Origin: Symsagittifera roscoffensis
Taxonomy: Eukaryota > Xenacoelomorpha > Acoela > Convolutidae
Assembly (NCBI RefSeq): GCF_963678635.1
Contig: NW_026971375.1
Location: 1-55,128 of the forward strand
Length of the DNA: 55,128 nt
Direction of reading: 5' to 3'
The translations under genes were made by a program, and so were the position numbers. Below, one piece after another: positions 21,634-32,559 of this stretch. Within the stretch, counting starts at the first letter, position 1. Each line of letters starts with the position of its first letter. The notes beneath the pieces are model-generated. The model ran no database searches. It had not been told where the DNA came from and saw only the letters and a list, made by a program, of their open reading frames with translations.

Positions 21634-23090
21634 TTGAAAATATCTTTCTACCAGCCACAGAAAAATTTACACTTGAACATACTACAACTACAAAAATACC
21701 GAAACTTTGACCCAGTCAATGGACAACTAAAGTCTCTGCACAATTATAAAACAAAACCAATGAAAGCAGATATCACAACTCTAGGAAACAAAACACTTCT
21801 TAGATACTTCAGAAAACTTAATATTACGTCTATAAACGAAATTACAATTGTTTTAGAATAACACACACCTGAATTAAAAGTACCCTGCTTACCACTAAGT
21901 AAGATAATCCTAGCATTTCACATTTCACATTCCCTAAACACAAAAGGATATGCAGGATCAGAAAAAAACCTACTTATAATTTATCCAATTTTTTTAATTT
22001 TCAAATGCACCGACTTGCATCAAAGTGCAAATATGCAACGATTGAATAACATGCCAGTTAAATAAACCGAACCCACATCAGAAACAAATAGCAGAAAAAC
22101 AAGATTTTAAAGGACAAAGTTTATATTTCAACCACAGAATCTCAATTGATACAAAAGGACCAATATCACCCTCTTCAGTAAGAAAATCATAAATAATGGT
22201 TATAGTTGATTTACACACTAAGTAGCACTCAAACCAGCACCTCATTGTAATGCCTATTATGAATATACTACACTTTACGAACACTGCATAGCAAAATTTG
22301 GTTTACCAGAAAACCTTGTCACTGATAATGGCACTGAATTCATAAATATTTAAATAATCACATTATGCCATCTATACAACATTAAACACAAACCACGAAC
22401 CTCTAATGCCCCATGGACTAATGGTTTAGTCGAAGGAATGAACCGTTCACTACAAGAGTACCTTAGATCTATCATAAATGGAAATCATACAAAATACACT
22501 AAATGGTCAACAGATGTAAAATTATTCCCCTTAGCTTATAATTCACAGATAACAAAAACCTTAGGACTATCACCTTATGAAATGGTTATCAAACAAAACC
22601 ACGTAAATCAATAATGTTCACAGCAAATTCCTCAAAAAACACACAAGGTTATTGCCAACCCACAAAATAACCAATTTGTTATAATTTACCATTACACACA
22701 CACGATGAAGATCCTTTTCATCACCCACAAATCTTAAAATTAACTTCCGGCACACATATTGAATGGATTATAAAAAGAGATAAGAAAAACACATTGAAAC
22801 TTATAAAAAAAAGTTTATTACAAAGAAAGAACGTTCAATCCCAAATAAATTCACAATTCACACCAGCTGCGAACCTAAAAGTTGGAACGTGTGTCTTAAT
22901 AACGAATATTGTAACAAAAAAAGGCATATCCAAAAAGTTACAACCCATCCGAAAAAAAAACATTTCAAATTATTGACAAACACACTGATGTAGCATATAA
23001 ACTCATTGATTCAAACAAAAAGCAAATAGTTCAACACAGAAACAATCTTTTACCATACTACCCAAAAGAACACGCTCTTCGCAAACTAAT
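21634..23090 (+). pseudogene. Integrase of the Gypsy-like element
   Basis: Zinc-binding region remnants lie near 21900-22000 (AFHISHSLNTKGYAGSEK). The core holds a first Asp in IMVIVDLHTK at 22195, a second in LVTDNGTEF at 22316-22342 and the Glu in PWTNGLVEGMN at 22412-22444, so all three DDE residues can be found although frames change between them. A C-terminal part reads YKLIDSNKKQIVQHRNNLL near 23000-23060. Stops at 22195-22230 and 22345-22355 show decay. Confidence 0.8.
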
Positions 23091-23179
23091 ATAGTTATAC
23101 TCCTTTACAGGACTCAAAGTTGTTAGAGTCCCAAAATTTAACAATATGCAAATATATAAAAAAGGCAACAATAATTTTT

Positions 23180-25845
23180 AATCATTTTCATAGAAGAATA
23201 TTATAACGACAAAAATTTTCTTTCAAAATTGCAAATCAAAAACCAACACAACAGTACCCACCGAATACGACATACCAGGAATCTCCAACAACACCAACAT
23301 CCAGTCAATCAAATCACACCCAATCATCAACACGTATCTCATTTCAGAAAACCCATATACATTTGAAGACAGACACTCTTCATTATCAGAACCTTTGATA
23401 CCGTAGTTCGCCGCGCTCCTCTAAGCGAACCACAGTACGAACTATTATACAATATTTACTACCCTTCTCTCCAACAAGACCTTAAAAGAACAAGACATCC
23501 TTGTCAAAACCAAAACCAAACATCTACAATAGATAGACAAATCATACATCCAAGACCTAATAGAAACTTTACAACTCCGAGAGTTCATTTTAATATACCC
23601 TCATCAGCAACCCCAAACCCTTTAGATCTTTCCAGTAATAAAATTCCAAGTACCCCTCTACCATTGCAATCAACTTCACAACAAAACACTCGGAACATAC
23701 CATCGGATTATTTAGGATCAACTCCCATATCCGAATAATTCGTGAAAATCCATTTAAACCCCCAACTTCAACACAACGTCTCCCACATTGGATGACACAA
23801 GCATTCACTCGAGGTGAACCGAATTGGGTAAACGACCCTATAGATATCTCTTTGGATACATCTTTGTCATTGCCAGAAACCTTGTCACTACCTTCAACCC
23901 CTTCAACAATAAGTCAAACCGCAACAACAACATTTCCTTTAAGTTTCCCTACAAATTTAGACGATAGATATAAAGAACATTTAACTAATAATATACCTCT
24001 ACTATTAGACTGGAATAAATTCGTAGCGCCCCCTCCCTTATTTGGTCACTATCAAGATATAAACAGACCACATAATTGAGCACTCATCAGATTACAATAC
24101 AGACACGATATTCACAAAGACATACAAGAACACAACATACAAATCCTTACACATATCATTTAGCAGTTAAATTTGAAATAACGGAACATTTAAATAATTT
24201 AGTAAATCACCCTTTTCCCTAGCTCCACCAAATATAACAGCTCAATCATTACCTCTCCCATTTATCACAACATAAAGTCTCTTGGATACATCATATTCTA
24301 TAACCCATAATCGGGACTATCCTACACATGTACCTTTATTAATTTTTTGATTCCAAACCCTCCCTCCTCTTATGTTTTCATAATCAACACCCAATAAAAA
24401 CCCTTCCCCTCGAACAGGCCTTCAAAAATTATTAGTCACACACTATGATTGTGAAGAAAATGAACAAAAAACGCTACATTTATATGCCATAAGCCAACTA
24501 ACTCAATGCGAATCCGAACCACAGGAAATAGAAACAACAAATATAGTACCGATACTTTATTCAAAAGCCTGAGCTACAACCTTAACAGGATACAAGTTCA
24601 CAGCAACGTTCTTAGACAAAAAAGTAAATTGTTCCCAAGTCTCAAATGGAAACAAAAATAGACCCAATCACGAATCTTTCTATCAAAGCAATATAGAAAG
24701 ACTTTTATACCTTAATCTTGAAGAGTGTAGAAACGAGCTTCAACGATTAAAATTAACTACAAAAAAAGACACAAACCAAAAACTGGTAAATTTTCCAGTT
24801 TTTCCAGACTCCGCACACCAAGCAGAACTTCAAAGATACCAAGGTCATATTAAATTGAACGATATATACCCGTTCCACGACGCACATGGAAGATTAACTT
24901 ATAATCTCTATGATAAAAATTGGATACCACATATTAGAATAAACACACCTTCTAATTGCAAAGCTGATACAAAAAAAAACAAAAGATATCAAGAAATAAA
25001 AATTTTTTATTGGAAAATCCAATTCGAAAAAAATAACAAGTAACACGACATTTAAAAGAGGACACCTTAAATTATCAAGGAATGCGATCACCTTGCAAAA
25101 ATGACCAAGGTTATAGTGGTCCAACAACAAGAACACAGGCAACTATTGTTTGGTTCCCCCATGACACATGTACCACATATCAAATTGCAAGAATACACGC
25201 AAGGACGATAAAACTTCAACAAAAAACTTTTTTGACTCAAACTCCTAAAATAAAGTAAACCCTGATACAATCCGACAAAACAGTAATTGTTATAACAATA
25301 TCGACGGAATAGAAAATAAACTGAGGCGTTTTCAAATATACCCCGAAACAGAACTCGCTTGCAAACATAAAACTCCACTTTATAAAGCACAATATCCAGA
25401 AATTCTTGTCGAATACGAAAAAAGTTTCGAGTAACATATATCCAACGTATCACAATCAAAACGACGAAAAGTCATATATCCCAGTAACATTTTTGAAAAA
25501 CACCGGAAATACTGGTGGAAAACTTTGACCACAGGACAAAACCAGTACACGTTTACAAGAACTATCACTCATGAACAATGCTTATTTTGGTGCAATTCAC
25601 TATGACATTCACTTAGACATGAAATCGGACTATACAATAAGCAGAATTTTTCAAGAAATGTGACTATCAGAACTAGAAACGCTTCATCACTTATGTGAAC
25701 TTGAACGAACACAACTTCTACAATCACTTGCATTTGCAGTATTAAAAATACCTGATGCAGGATATCTATTATCAGGCAACAGATCAAATTTTATAGATTA
25801 CAAAGGAAATGTATTATGGTTTTACATAAACGTCAAACAGTCATT
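23180..25845 (+). pseudogene. Third coding region of the Gypsy-like element (env-like by position)
   Basis: Beyond integrase more than 2.6 kb of coding-like sequence continues in the same orientation and composition. Readable stretches include a Pro/Ser/Thr-rich part with DISLDTSLSLPETLSLPS (23840-23900), a Cys-containing part near 24480-25060 (LYAISQLTQCESEP, ERLLYLNLEECRNELQRL) and a late part (LMNNAYFGAIHYDIHLDM, near 25570-25625). Extra ORFs at this position in Gypsy elements are often envelope-like. Here I see no transmembrane or fusion-peptide segment, and the sequence is cut off at about 25845, where such segments would be expected. Function is not established. Confidence 0.5.
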
Positions 25846-27009
25846 TGAAAAGGGTCAGTTGAAGCAGGGGTAGTGGGCAAATATCAGTTTTGGATAGAAA
25901 AAATATTGAGCAAAATGTTAAATTGCCATGATTGAAAAATTTAGAGAATTTTTGAATATAAAAAAAAGTAATGTGAAATGCAACAAGCTTAGAAAGTAGC
26001 ACAAAAAGTTCCGACCATAATTTAGACAAAAAAACGTAGAAAAACTGTTTCAAATTACTCTAGTTTTTTTTCATGCTGCGACAAAAAACTCTAAAAGATA
26101 AAAATATAAGCTAGGCATAGTCGACAGTCATAGTAAAATTGGGCAGTTTGAAAACAGTTTTTTGAGAAAAAAATTTTGGAAAAACGAAAAAAAAATAATG
26201 CAAAGAAAGCAAACGTTTTTCAGTTTTTTTTTAGAAGTTTTTTTGAATATTGAGTTTTTTATTCCCAGAATGGAACTAAAATAATTTTATTGTAAAAAAA
26301 CCAATTGGACTAAACTAATTAATAAAAAACTACTTTTATTGAACTGAAACTAAGTTTTCACGGTTTAAGATAAGGATAAATAAGCTAGCGTAAGCCTACA
26401 AGCTCACCTTATTAGGCTTGAAACTAAACAAAAAACCAGAAACTTCAAAAAGATTTTTCTCGACTAGAAGAGTTTAAAACTGATATATTATACGACCGCT
26501 TCCAATAAATATTTTTGGCTTGATTTTGCGTAAAAAAAAGTAAAAAAGAAAAGAAAAAAACATACCCGAATACAAAATTTCTCCTCATTTTTCAAAACAT
26601 TGGAACAAAAAAACATGCAGCGTAATACGTAGCAACTGCAGTAAGCAGGAAGTGAGATAATTTTGAGAAAATTTTGAAAATTTTAACAATAACTATTGTT
26701 TTTGGTTAGAATGAATTAATGCTACATAAAAATTGTAAGATTATATTCAGTTTACGTCATCAAATGACATAATAATCGATAATGATCCATGGGCGCTCGG
26801 AGAGGGCTTGCTCATTACACTTAATCAAGATTTTGAAAACTTGAACAATTTATTTCTGCTCCGACAATTTGACAACGTTGGAAGGAAGCAAAAATCAATC
26901 TTATGATGTACAGACGGTGTTTTTATTCGCAATTATTCTTAAAAAAACCAAGAATTTCACATTGATGTTTTCATGCAGAAGCATTTCAATTTTTGAAACC
27001 GTGAAAGCA
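25846..27009. other. Intron, no gene recognised
   Basis: Composition returns to balanced A/T at about 25846. Low-complexity A and T runs, no open frame or repeat family recognised. Confidence 0.4.
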
Positions 27010-27210
27010 ATCTTTAAACCCCCATAACTTTACGAAAAATGATCACAGGTGTACTATCTTTTCAAATTTAAGCTCAGGACAACAATACCTTGTGAATGAT
27101 ATTTAAAAAATTCCGTCAAAAAAAAGGCTAGTTAAAAAGTCGAAATTTGTCTGAAGAAAAAAACCCACCCCGAGCACAAATATTCCGTTACTTTTATCGA
27201 AAGTCGGAAC
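27010..27210 (-). mobile_element. 530-bp hairpin-ended element, copy 3 (5' part only)
   Basis: Minus-strand match to the family's 5' third, ending at the characteristic terminus (CGAAAGTCGGAAC, 27198-27210). Shared internal strings include CAAATTTAAGCTCAGGACAA, AAAAAGTCGAAATTTGTCTG and CCCCGAGCACAAATATTCCG. The 3' hairpin half is missing. The terminus lies 59 bp upstream of the exon at 27270. Confidence 0.82.
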
Positions 27211-27269
27211 AATTAGTATTCGGTTTCAAAACTCTTTTGATAGGTTGTTCAATTTGATTTTAAATTTAG

Positions 27270-27551
27270 TCCCAGATAACATCAACAGCTCGACAGCTCA
27301 AGTTGGATACGAAGGAAGAACAATATTTTTCCATGGAATAAGCGGTGTAGTCGATGGTTCTTTTTCTTCCATATACTTTTCACTGTCAAGTGTCGATGAA
27401 AAATGCACTGAGACAGCGGGGAGCTTCACCGATTTGAGTGTGAGACAAAACATTGTCAATGTGGTGATGGCATGTGTGTACCAACTTTCCATAGCAGCTC
27501 AATGTGGAAACATGAGCGGACCATCGACAAACTTCACAATTGTCATGCCAG
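27270..27551 (+). CDS. FN3-like module exon (94 codons, phase 1-1)
   Basis: Acceptor AAATTTAG, then TC-CCA (completing a split Val codon), and donor CCA-G/gtaaac, giving 282 nt in one open frame. The module reads VPDNINSSTAQVGYEG, SSIYFSLSSVD, VVMACVYQLSIAAQCGN and ends TNFTIVMPG. The alternating hydrophobic strands, the Tyr-x-hydrophobic strand YQLSIAAQCG and the length of about 94 residues suit a diverged FN3 or similar beta-sandwich, but it lacks the usual B-strand Trp. Two Asn-x-Ser/Thr sites suggest an extracellular location. It shares start and end phase with its siblings, which supports it more than the domain match does. Confidence 0.62.
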
Positions 27552-29269
27552 GTAAACAAAAAATAATAAAAACTTTTTTGATAATTTTAGCAGAAAGCTT
27601 AGAATCTTTTTGATTGACACTTTTTTCGTAACGAAACGTGTTTATTTGGCAAATTTTCCACTTCATTCATTTTTAAAATTAAATAAAATGTGTGATAATT
27701 TTTGTAGCAGCGCCCAACGAAGAAGATATGTAAGAAATAGGTTTTTAAATTCACCATTCTTGACCAAAAACTGGTTCAGATACACTAATAGGCAGTCGAA
27801 AAACTCAAAGTTCTGTTCTGATACAAACTCTTAGTTTTCTGTCCATTTAAAAACTCAGCCCCCTGGCAACTAACCATAATTTTTGCGCAAAAAACAGAGG
27901 TGGTTTAATTATGCAGTATATTTTTGAATATATTATTTAAAATCTCTTTTAACTGCTTCAAACCTCTCGCTATTAGCAGCAACTCAAACTACTACTTGAA
28001 GGTAATTCATATAAGCTATCCGTTTCCGCAAGCTCGAATCTACGCAGTAGAACAGAGCCTATCTTACACAATAAATATATATTTTTTCGAAAAATAAATT
28101 ATGTGGGGTTTTGCAGGATTTGTTACCTATTAAAAATTGATTGGCTTTAAGTATTTTTATTTTCTGAGTTGTTTCTTGCAGGGTACATCACTAAACAAAG
28201 AAGAAATTTTGAAGTTCAAAATTTTGTGCGCTAGGTTTTGTTATGTTATGTCTAAGCATCAGTCGACCAGATAATATTTCATTTTTAGTAACCTAATAAA
28301 TCCCCCACCCGAGTTTCATAAACAAAAAATTGATTATAATAGAAAATGTTGCTTAAAACTTTTGCATTACAACCCACTATTGTTGCAAACTTAAAACATG
28401 CAATTGATTTTTTTGTGATTGTAATCCATTACTTCCGTAAACACACATTCCATTAGAAACCATCATAAGAATTTAATTCAGTTATAAACCATTATAATTA
28501 GTTGAAAAAGATAAAAATCTTTCTTTTTTTGCAAAGTTAATTGCAAAAAATGCAACAACTACTGCCTTGCTCACAACCTACTTGAAGTCTAAAACTGCTC
28601 AAAATGTAACGCCCATTTAATCCCTCTACCCTTCTCTTTCTCCGTTCTCCTTCACACTTTCCCCCTGTTTATTATTCTCTCCCTCTATGTTTACTGTTCC
28701 CCACGTTTACCGTGCCCACGTGGAGGGGTAAGTTTAAAAGGGAGAGGAGATTTTAACAAGAGGTTGAAGTAAAGGTTGGGACGGGTGGAGGGGGTACCGT
28801 TTTTTTCCTTTTCACACCCAACTGCAATTTTTTAAAAGCAATTTTTTATTGCATTTTTTTTATTGTTACCACAATTGGAATGCGTTGCAGGGAGCGACGA
28901 CAAAAAATTCAATTGGATTAGGGAGAGTTCAAAAAGTCAACAAAAAGAAATTAGCATAATCTAGGACAAAAAATTTCAGAAAAAAATGAAAACAAGATAA
29001 CTATTTCCTAAGCTAAATTTAAACTCGTTTTATCTGATATAACGAGTATCAAACAAAAAAAATTATTACATTTTGATTCGTTTTTTTTCTCATAAATTGT
29101 GAAAAGGTTTATCCAAAGTTTAGCGACGTGGTTCAGAAATTCAGCCATTTCTGAAGTGTTATTTACAAAAAAATGAAAGCTTTACACAATTGGATTCTTA
29201 TTTTTCTACATTTTTAGGCGAAAAGATTATGATTACTGATCATTGGTATATGGTTCTACCTGCTTTACT
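27552..29269. other. Intron, with a pyrimidine/purine asymmetric segment
   Basis: Mostly AT-rich with nothing recognised. At 28618-28800 a pyrimidine-rich run (CCCTCTACCCTTCTCTTTCT and onwards) is followed by CCCCACGTTTACCGTGCCCACGTGG and then a purine-rich run ending GGGTGGAGGGGG. The two flanks are partly complementary. Confidence 0.5.
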
Positions 29270-30620
29270 CGACTTAAAAAAAGAAGCTGGCACAATTCCA
29301 GCGAGAGTATAAATTTTAAGCGCTAACTCACAAAACTCAACAATTAGCTCTGTTAACGAACTATTTATTTCTGAATTTCTAATATATTTTCTAAAATGTA
29401 CTTTGTTATGCTTCTATGAAAACAAGACTGCTCGTATCAGGGCGAAGCCTTGAATGTTCCGACTGCCTTTTAAGGTTTATGGAGCAGTAATAACATTAAA
29501 AAACTTAATGAAACAAAACAAAATGAAACATTTTTTTCTTCTTAAATTTGATTTTTTTTAAAATTAAAATCATCCCCCCACACGCCATATAAAGTACAAA
29601 AGGATGAATTTCGCTCCTTATAACAAATCAATTATGGCAAATAAGCTTCTTTCAACCAATTTGGAACGGATTATAAGACGGATTAACTCTCCGCTTACGC
29701 GTTAATGGCGCGAAATATATCGCGCGTTAATTGTCCCAAAGTGGCCAAAATGGCAATCTTTTAACCACCGTAACTTTTTAGAAATCAATCACAGGTAAAA
29801 TATCTTTTCAAATTTGAGCTCAAGACAACAATACCTTTCGAATGATATAAAAAAGATCCGTCAAAATTGACTAGTTAAAAAGTCGAAATTTGTCTGAAGA
29901 AAAAAAAACCCACACCGAGCACAAATATTTCGTTCTTTTCGTATCGCACATAAATTGAACTATTGGACCGTTATCTTACAACAATTAAAAAAGGGACTCA
30001 CATTCCCTTAAGTTAAGCAAATCACGAACAAGAATTTTATAATTTTGGAAAAACTGCTGGATCTAATTCCAGCCGAAATAAAAAGATTCACTTGTCCTAA
30101 ATTATTCAGTTTTCCAATATGACGAAAAGACAAAATAAACAATTAAGGATAACTCAATCTTCTTTATCGCTTGCTTTTTTTCAGATTATTCCTAGCAAGT
30201 CCTTTCTAGTGTTTGTCGAGAACTCACATAACTCAAAAATTGGCTCTTTTAACGAACTATTTATCACTGAACTTCTAGTAGAATTTCCAAAAGTCTGTCG
30301 TTCTCTCCCTCACGCTTGAATGACAAAAATTGAACCATTTGACCGTTGTTTTACAACGCTTAAAAAGGACTCACATTCCCTGAAAATAGGCAAGTTACGG
30401 ACAAGAATGTTCTAAATTTGGAAAAAAACTGCTGGATCTAATTCCAGCCGAAAGAAAAAGAGTCACTTATCCTAAATTATTCAGCTTTCCGATATGATGA
30501 AAAGACAAAATAAAAACTTAAGGATAATTTCTTCTTCTAAGTAAATCTATTGCTTGCTTTTTGTTAGGTTAATTCTAGCAAGGCCTCTAACAAGAACAGA
30601 TTAGCAGCTCTTTTCTAGTC
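29270..30620. repeat. Tandem repeat of about 370 bp, about 2.3 copies, split by a mobile element
   Basis: Segments at about 29969-30200 and 30341-30590 align at a 372-bp offset, sharing ACTCACATTCCCT, CTGCTGGATCTAATTCCAGC and TCCTAAATTATTCAG. A further partial unit at 29270-29415 shares the AACTCACA...ACTCAA and TTAACGAACTATTTAT pattern seen at 30225-30270. The 530-bp element at 29422-29946 sits between the partial unit and the rest. Each full unit contains the hairpin GCTGGA-TCTAAT-TCCAGC. Confidence 0.72.
29422..29946 (-). mobile_element. 530-bp hairpin-ended element, copy 4 (near full length)
   Basis: Minus-strand copy beginning with the family's 3' tail (ACAAGACTGCTCGTATCAGG), then hairpin CAGGGCGAAGCCTTG, GTTCCGACTGCC, CACACGCCATATAAAGTACA and GCGCGAAATATATCGCGCG, and reaching GAGCACAAATATTTCG near the 5' end. 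The last 10-11 bases of the 5' terminus are not recognisable. Confidence 0.85.
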
Positions 30621-30979
30621 CTTGTCAAACTTGATAATATGTATGCATTTTTGTAGGTATACTTTTGATTTTTACAGGTTTCAAAGTTTGTAGTTAACTA
30701 CTATTTCCTCGAAAATAGAGGAATGCAACTCATTATAGAATTTACACTTTTTGTTTGTTACTTAAGAAGATGTTCTCACAAAAACGGACCCTAAGAAATT
30801 TGCTTATGTTTTACGTTGGGCCATGTGTAGGTTTTCTCGTGGCGGTCCTGTATTTCATCAGCAAATATGTTGATCTAGCTATCTGCACATTAAAAATACA
30901 TTATACTGGATGATTTTGCAATCTGCATCTGTATAACGCTTATGCAGGCAAAAATTCCGACAACAATTCGATCAAGCTT
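30621..30979. other. Intron, no feature recognised
   Basis: AT-rich, no repeat or coding signal seen. Confidence 0.35.
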
Positions 30980-31306
30980 TGCGCGACCCATGTTGCGATT
31001 TTGCGCGACTCATGATTCGCCTGTGTTCGACTCATGATTTGACCTTGTTCGACTCTATCGGCCCTGTTTGATTCATGATTCGACCCGGTTCGACCAATGA
31101 TTCCACCCTGTTCGACTCATGGTTCGACCCTGTACTTCTCATGATTCGACCCTGTTCGACTCATGATTCAACCCTGTTCGACTCATGATTCGACCCTGTT
31201 CGACTCATGATTCGATTTTGTTCGATTATAGTGTTCGTTCGACCGTCTTAATTTGCGACGAAAATCGGACTCCGTTCGACCGAGTCGGTCGAATCATGAG
31301 TCGAAC
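30980..31306. repeat. 22-bp tandem array with an inverted terminal copy
   Basis: About ten degenerate copies of GTTCGACTCATGATTCGACC plus CT run from 30980 to 31230. An inverted copy TCGAATCATGAGTCGAAC lies at 31289-31306 and is an exact 18-bp complement of 31198-31215. A perfect palindrome TTCGACCGA-G-TCGGTCGAA lies at 31275-31293. There are no unique spacers, so this is not a CRISPR array. Confidence 0.88.
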
Positions 31307-32559
31307 ACCTCAGCCCGGGACGGTAATCCAAATATTGGGCGCAACCATTGAACTCTCCACCAAAGCCTATGAGGGAGTGGGCTAAGGCTGTAAACTACAG
31401 AATTGGAGTATATGCCTTCCTTGCTGCGTTTCTTGAGTAAGAAATTGTTTAAAATGAATGAAGTGCTGTAATTGCACAAGACTTTGGCTTGATCACAAGC
31501 TCGCGCAACAACGTAGTGCAAGTATTACTACGCGACCAGTCAGAAGCTACTGGAATTAAGTTTGTGAACAAACGAGATATCAAAAAGTTGGCTCTGTTAG
31601 AAGCAGTCACATGAACAAAGCGGTCAAATGCAGCTGTACACGCTGAGGTGCAGAAGAGTTCGCCATAAAAAAAACAGCGGGTAGACTTTAATTAAGGTCA
31701 TTGACTCTGATAACTAAAACAAACTACGACGAACTTAGAATATTTTGTGTTTTTTAATCAAAAAGGTATGTACCACCTGAAAGCTGGCCGTTCTGATTTT
31801 TGGACTCTTCTCTACTTTGTGACTGGAAGCAGTTAGAAAAGATGAAGACAAAAAACTGACCAAACAAAATTTATTTATTCAAAAATTTAATAAACAGCAT
31901 TACTAATTATTGCATCTTTTCTTTTAAAAGTTTTTTCCTAAGAATGTAATTGACGTTACGGCTGTACAACGACTCAGTTTTGAATACTGAAAATTCAAAT
32001 TTTTTGGGTTTATCTGTATGCTGTAAGTGAAGCAAATCTTTTTAATAACGCAAGTTTCAATGACTTTTTGATAGTTTTGTTGGTTTAATTTAGTTATTTA
32101 ACTTAATGAAACTTTATTATACTTAAATGAAATCTAGGAGCTGGTTGGCTATGATTCTTTATTTATCTACAGTGCTTGTGGAAACGCATATCTGGGAATT
32201 TTAAAGCCTGCGAATTTTTATTTTTCCTATTGAGTTAGGGCCCAACAGCGTTATCCCTCCAATCATAGTATTTTAAACTGGAACCCTACCTGAAACGCGC
32301 GGGTTAATAATGATGTAACTGGGGAACACGTGAAGTTTTTTTGGAATTGTTTTCATCTGATTTATCTAGGTTACGGATAAGGATGTAATGAAGCATGACA
32401 GATATACAACAGAGAGAAGAGACGAAGTATGTCCTCTGTGAAATGCAAGGTTTTATATTTTCAGGACAAAAACACGGTCTGCCGAGCACGTAAGCTTCGA
32501 AAAAAAAACGAAGAGTACTAAACTTTTTTCTAAAAAATTTATAAAATGCCAACAAAAAC
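31307..32559. other. Intron, no gene recognised
   Basis: A moderately GC-balanced part (31310-31690) precedes AT-rich DNA. Short open frames exist but none resembles a known protein or shows exon-like boundaries in phase with the FN3-like exons. Confidence 0.35.

Larger units (their letters stand above)
14240..25845 (+). mobile_element. Decayed, 3'-truncated Ty3/Gypsy-like retroelement
   Basis: A continuous block that is rich in A and C and poor in G on the + strand, unlike both flanks. Domain order along the + strand is gag with a CCHC-like knuckle and Arg/Ser/Asn-rich tail, aspartic protease (DSGA at 18880-18891), RT (YLDD), RNase H, integrase (DNGTEF), then a third coding region. RT/RNase H before integrase and the YLDD box fit Ty3/Gypsy. 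Stops and frame changes occur every few hundred bases. No second LTR is found, and the block stops abruptly at about 25845 within coding sequence. The left boundary is set by composition only, and a 5' LTR somewhere in 14240-15400 is possible but not demonstrated. Confidence 0.8.

Noticed and set aside
30980-31306. CRISPR-like regular repeats
   Set aside because: The 22-bp units abut each other without unique spacers and the DNA is clearly eukaryotic.
31185-31385. 66-codon frame across the 31 kb array
   Set aside because: Its first half is translated tandem repeat and the rest shows no domain or exon boundary.
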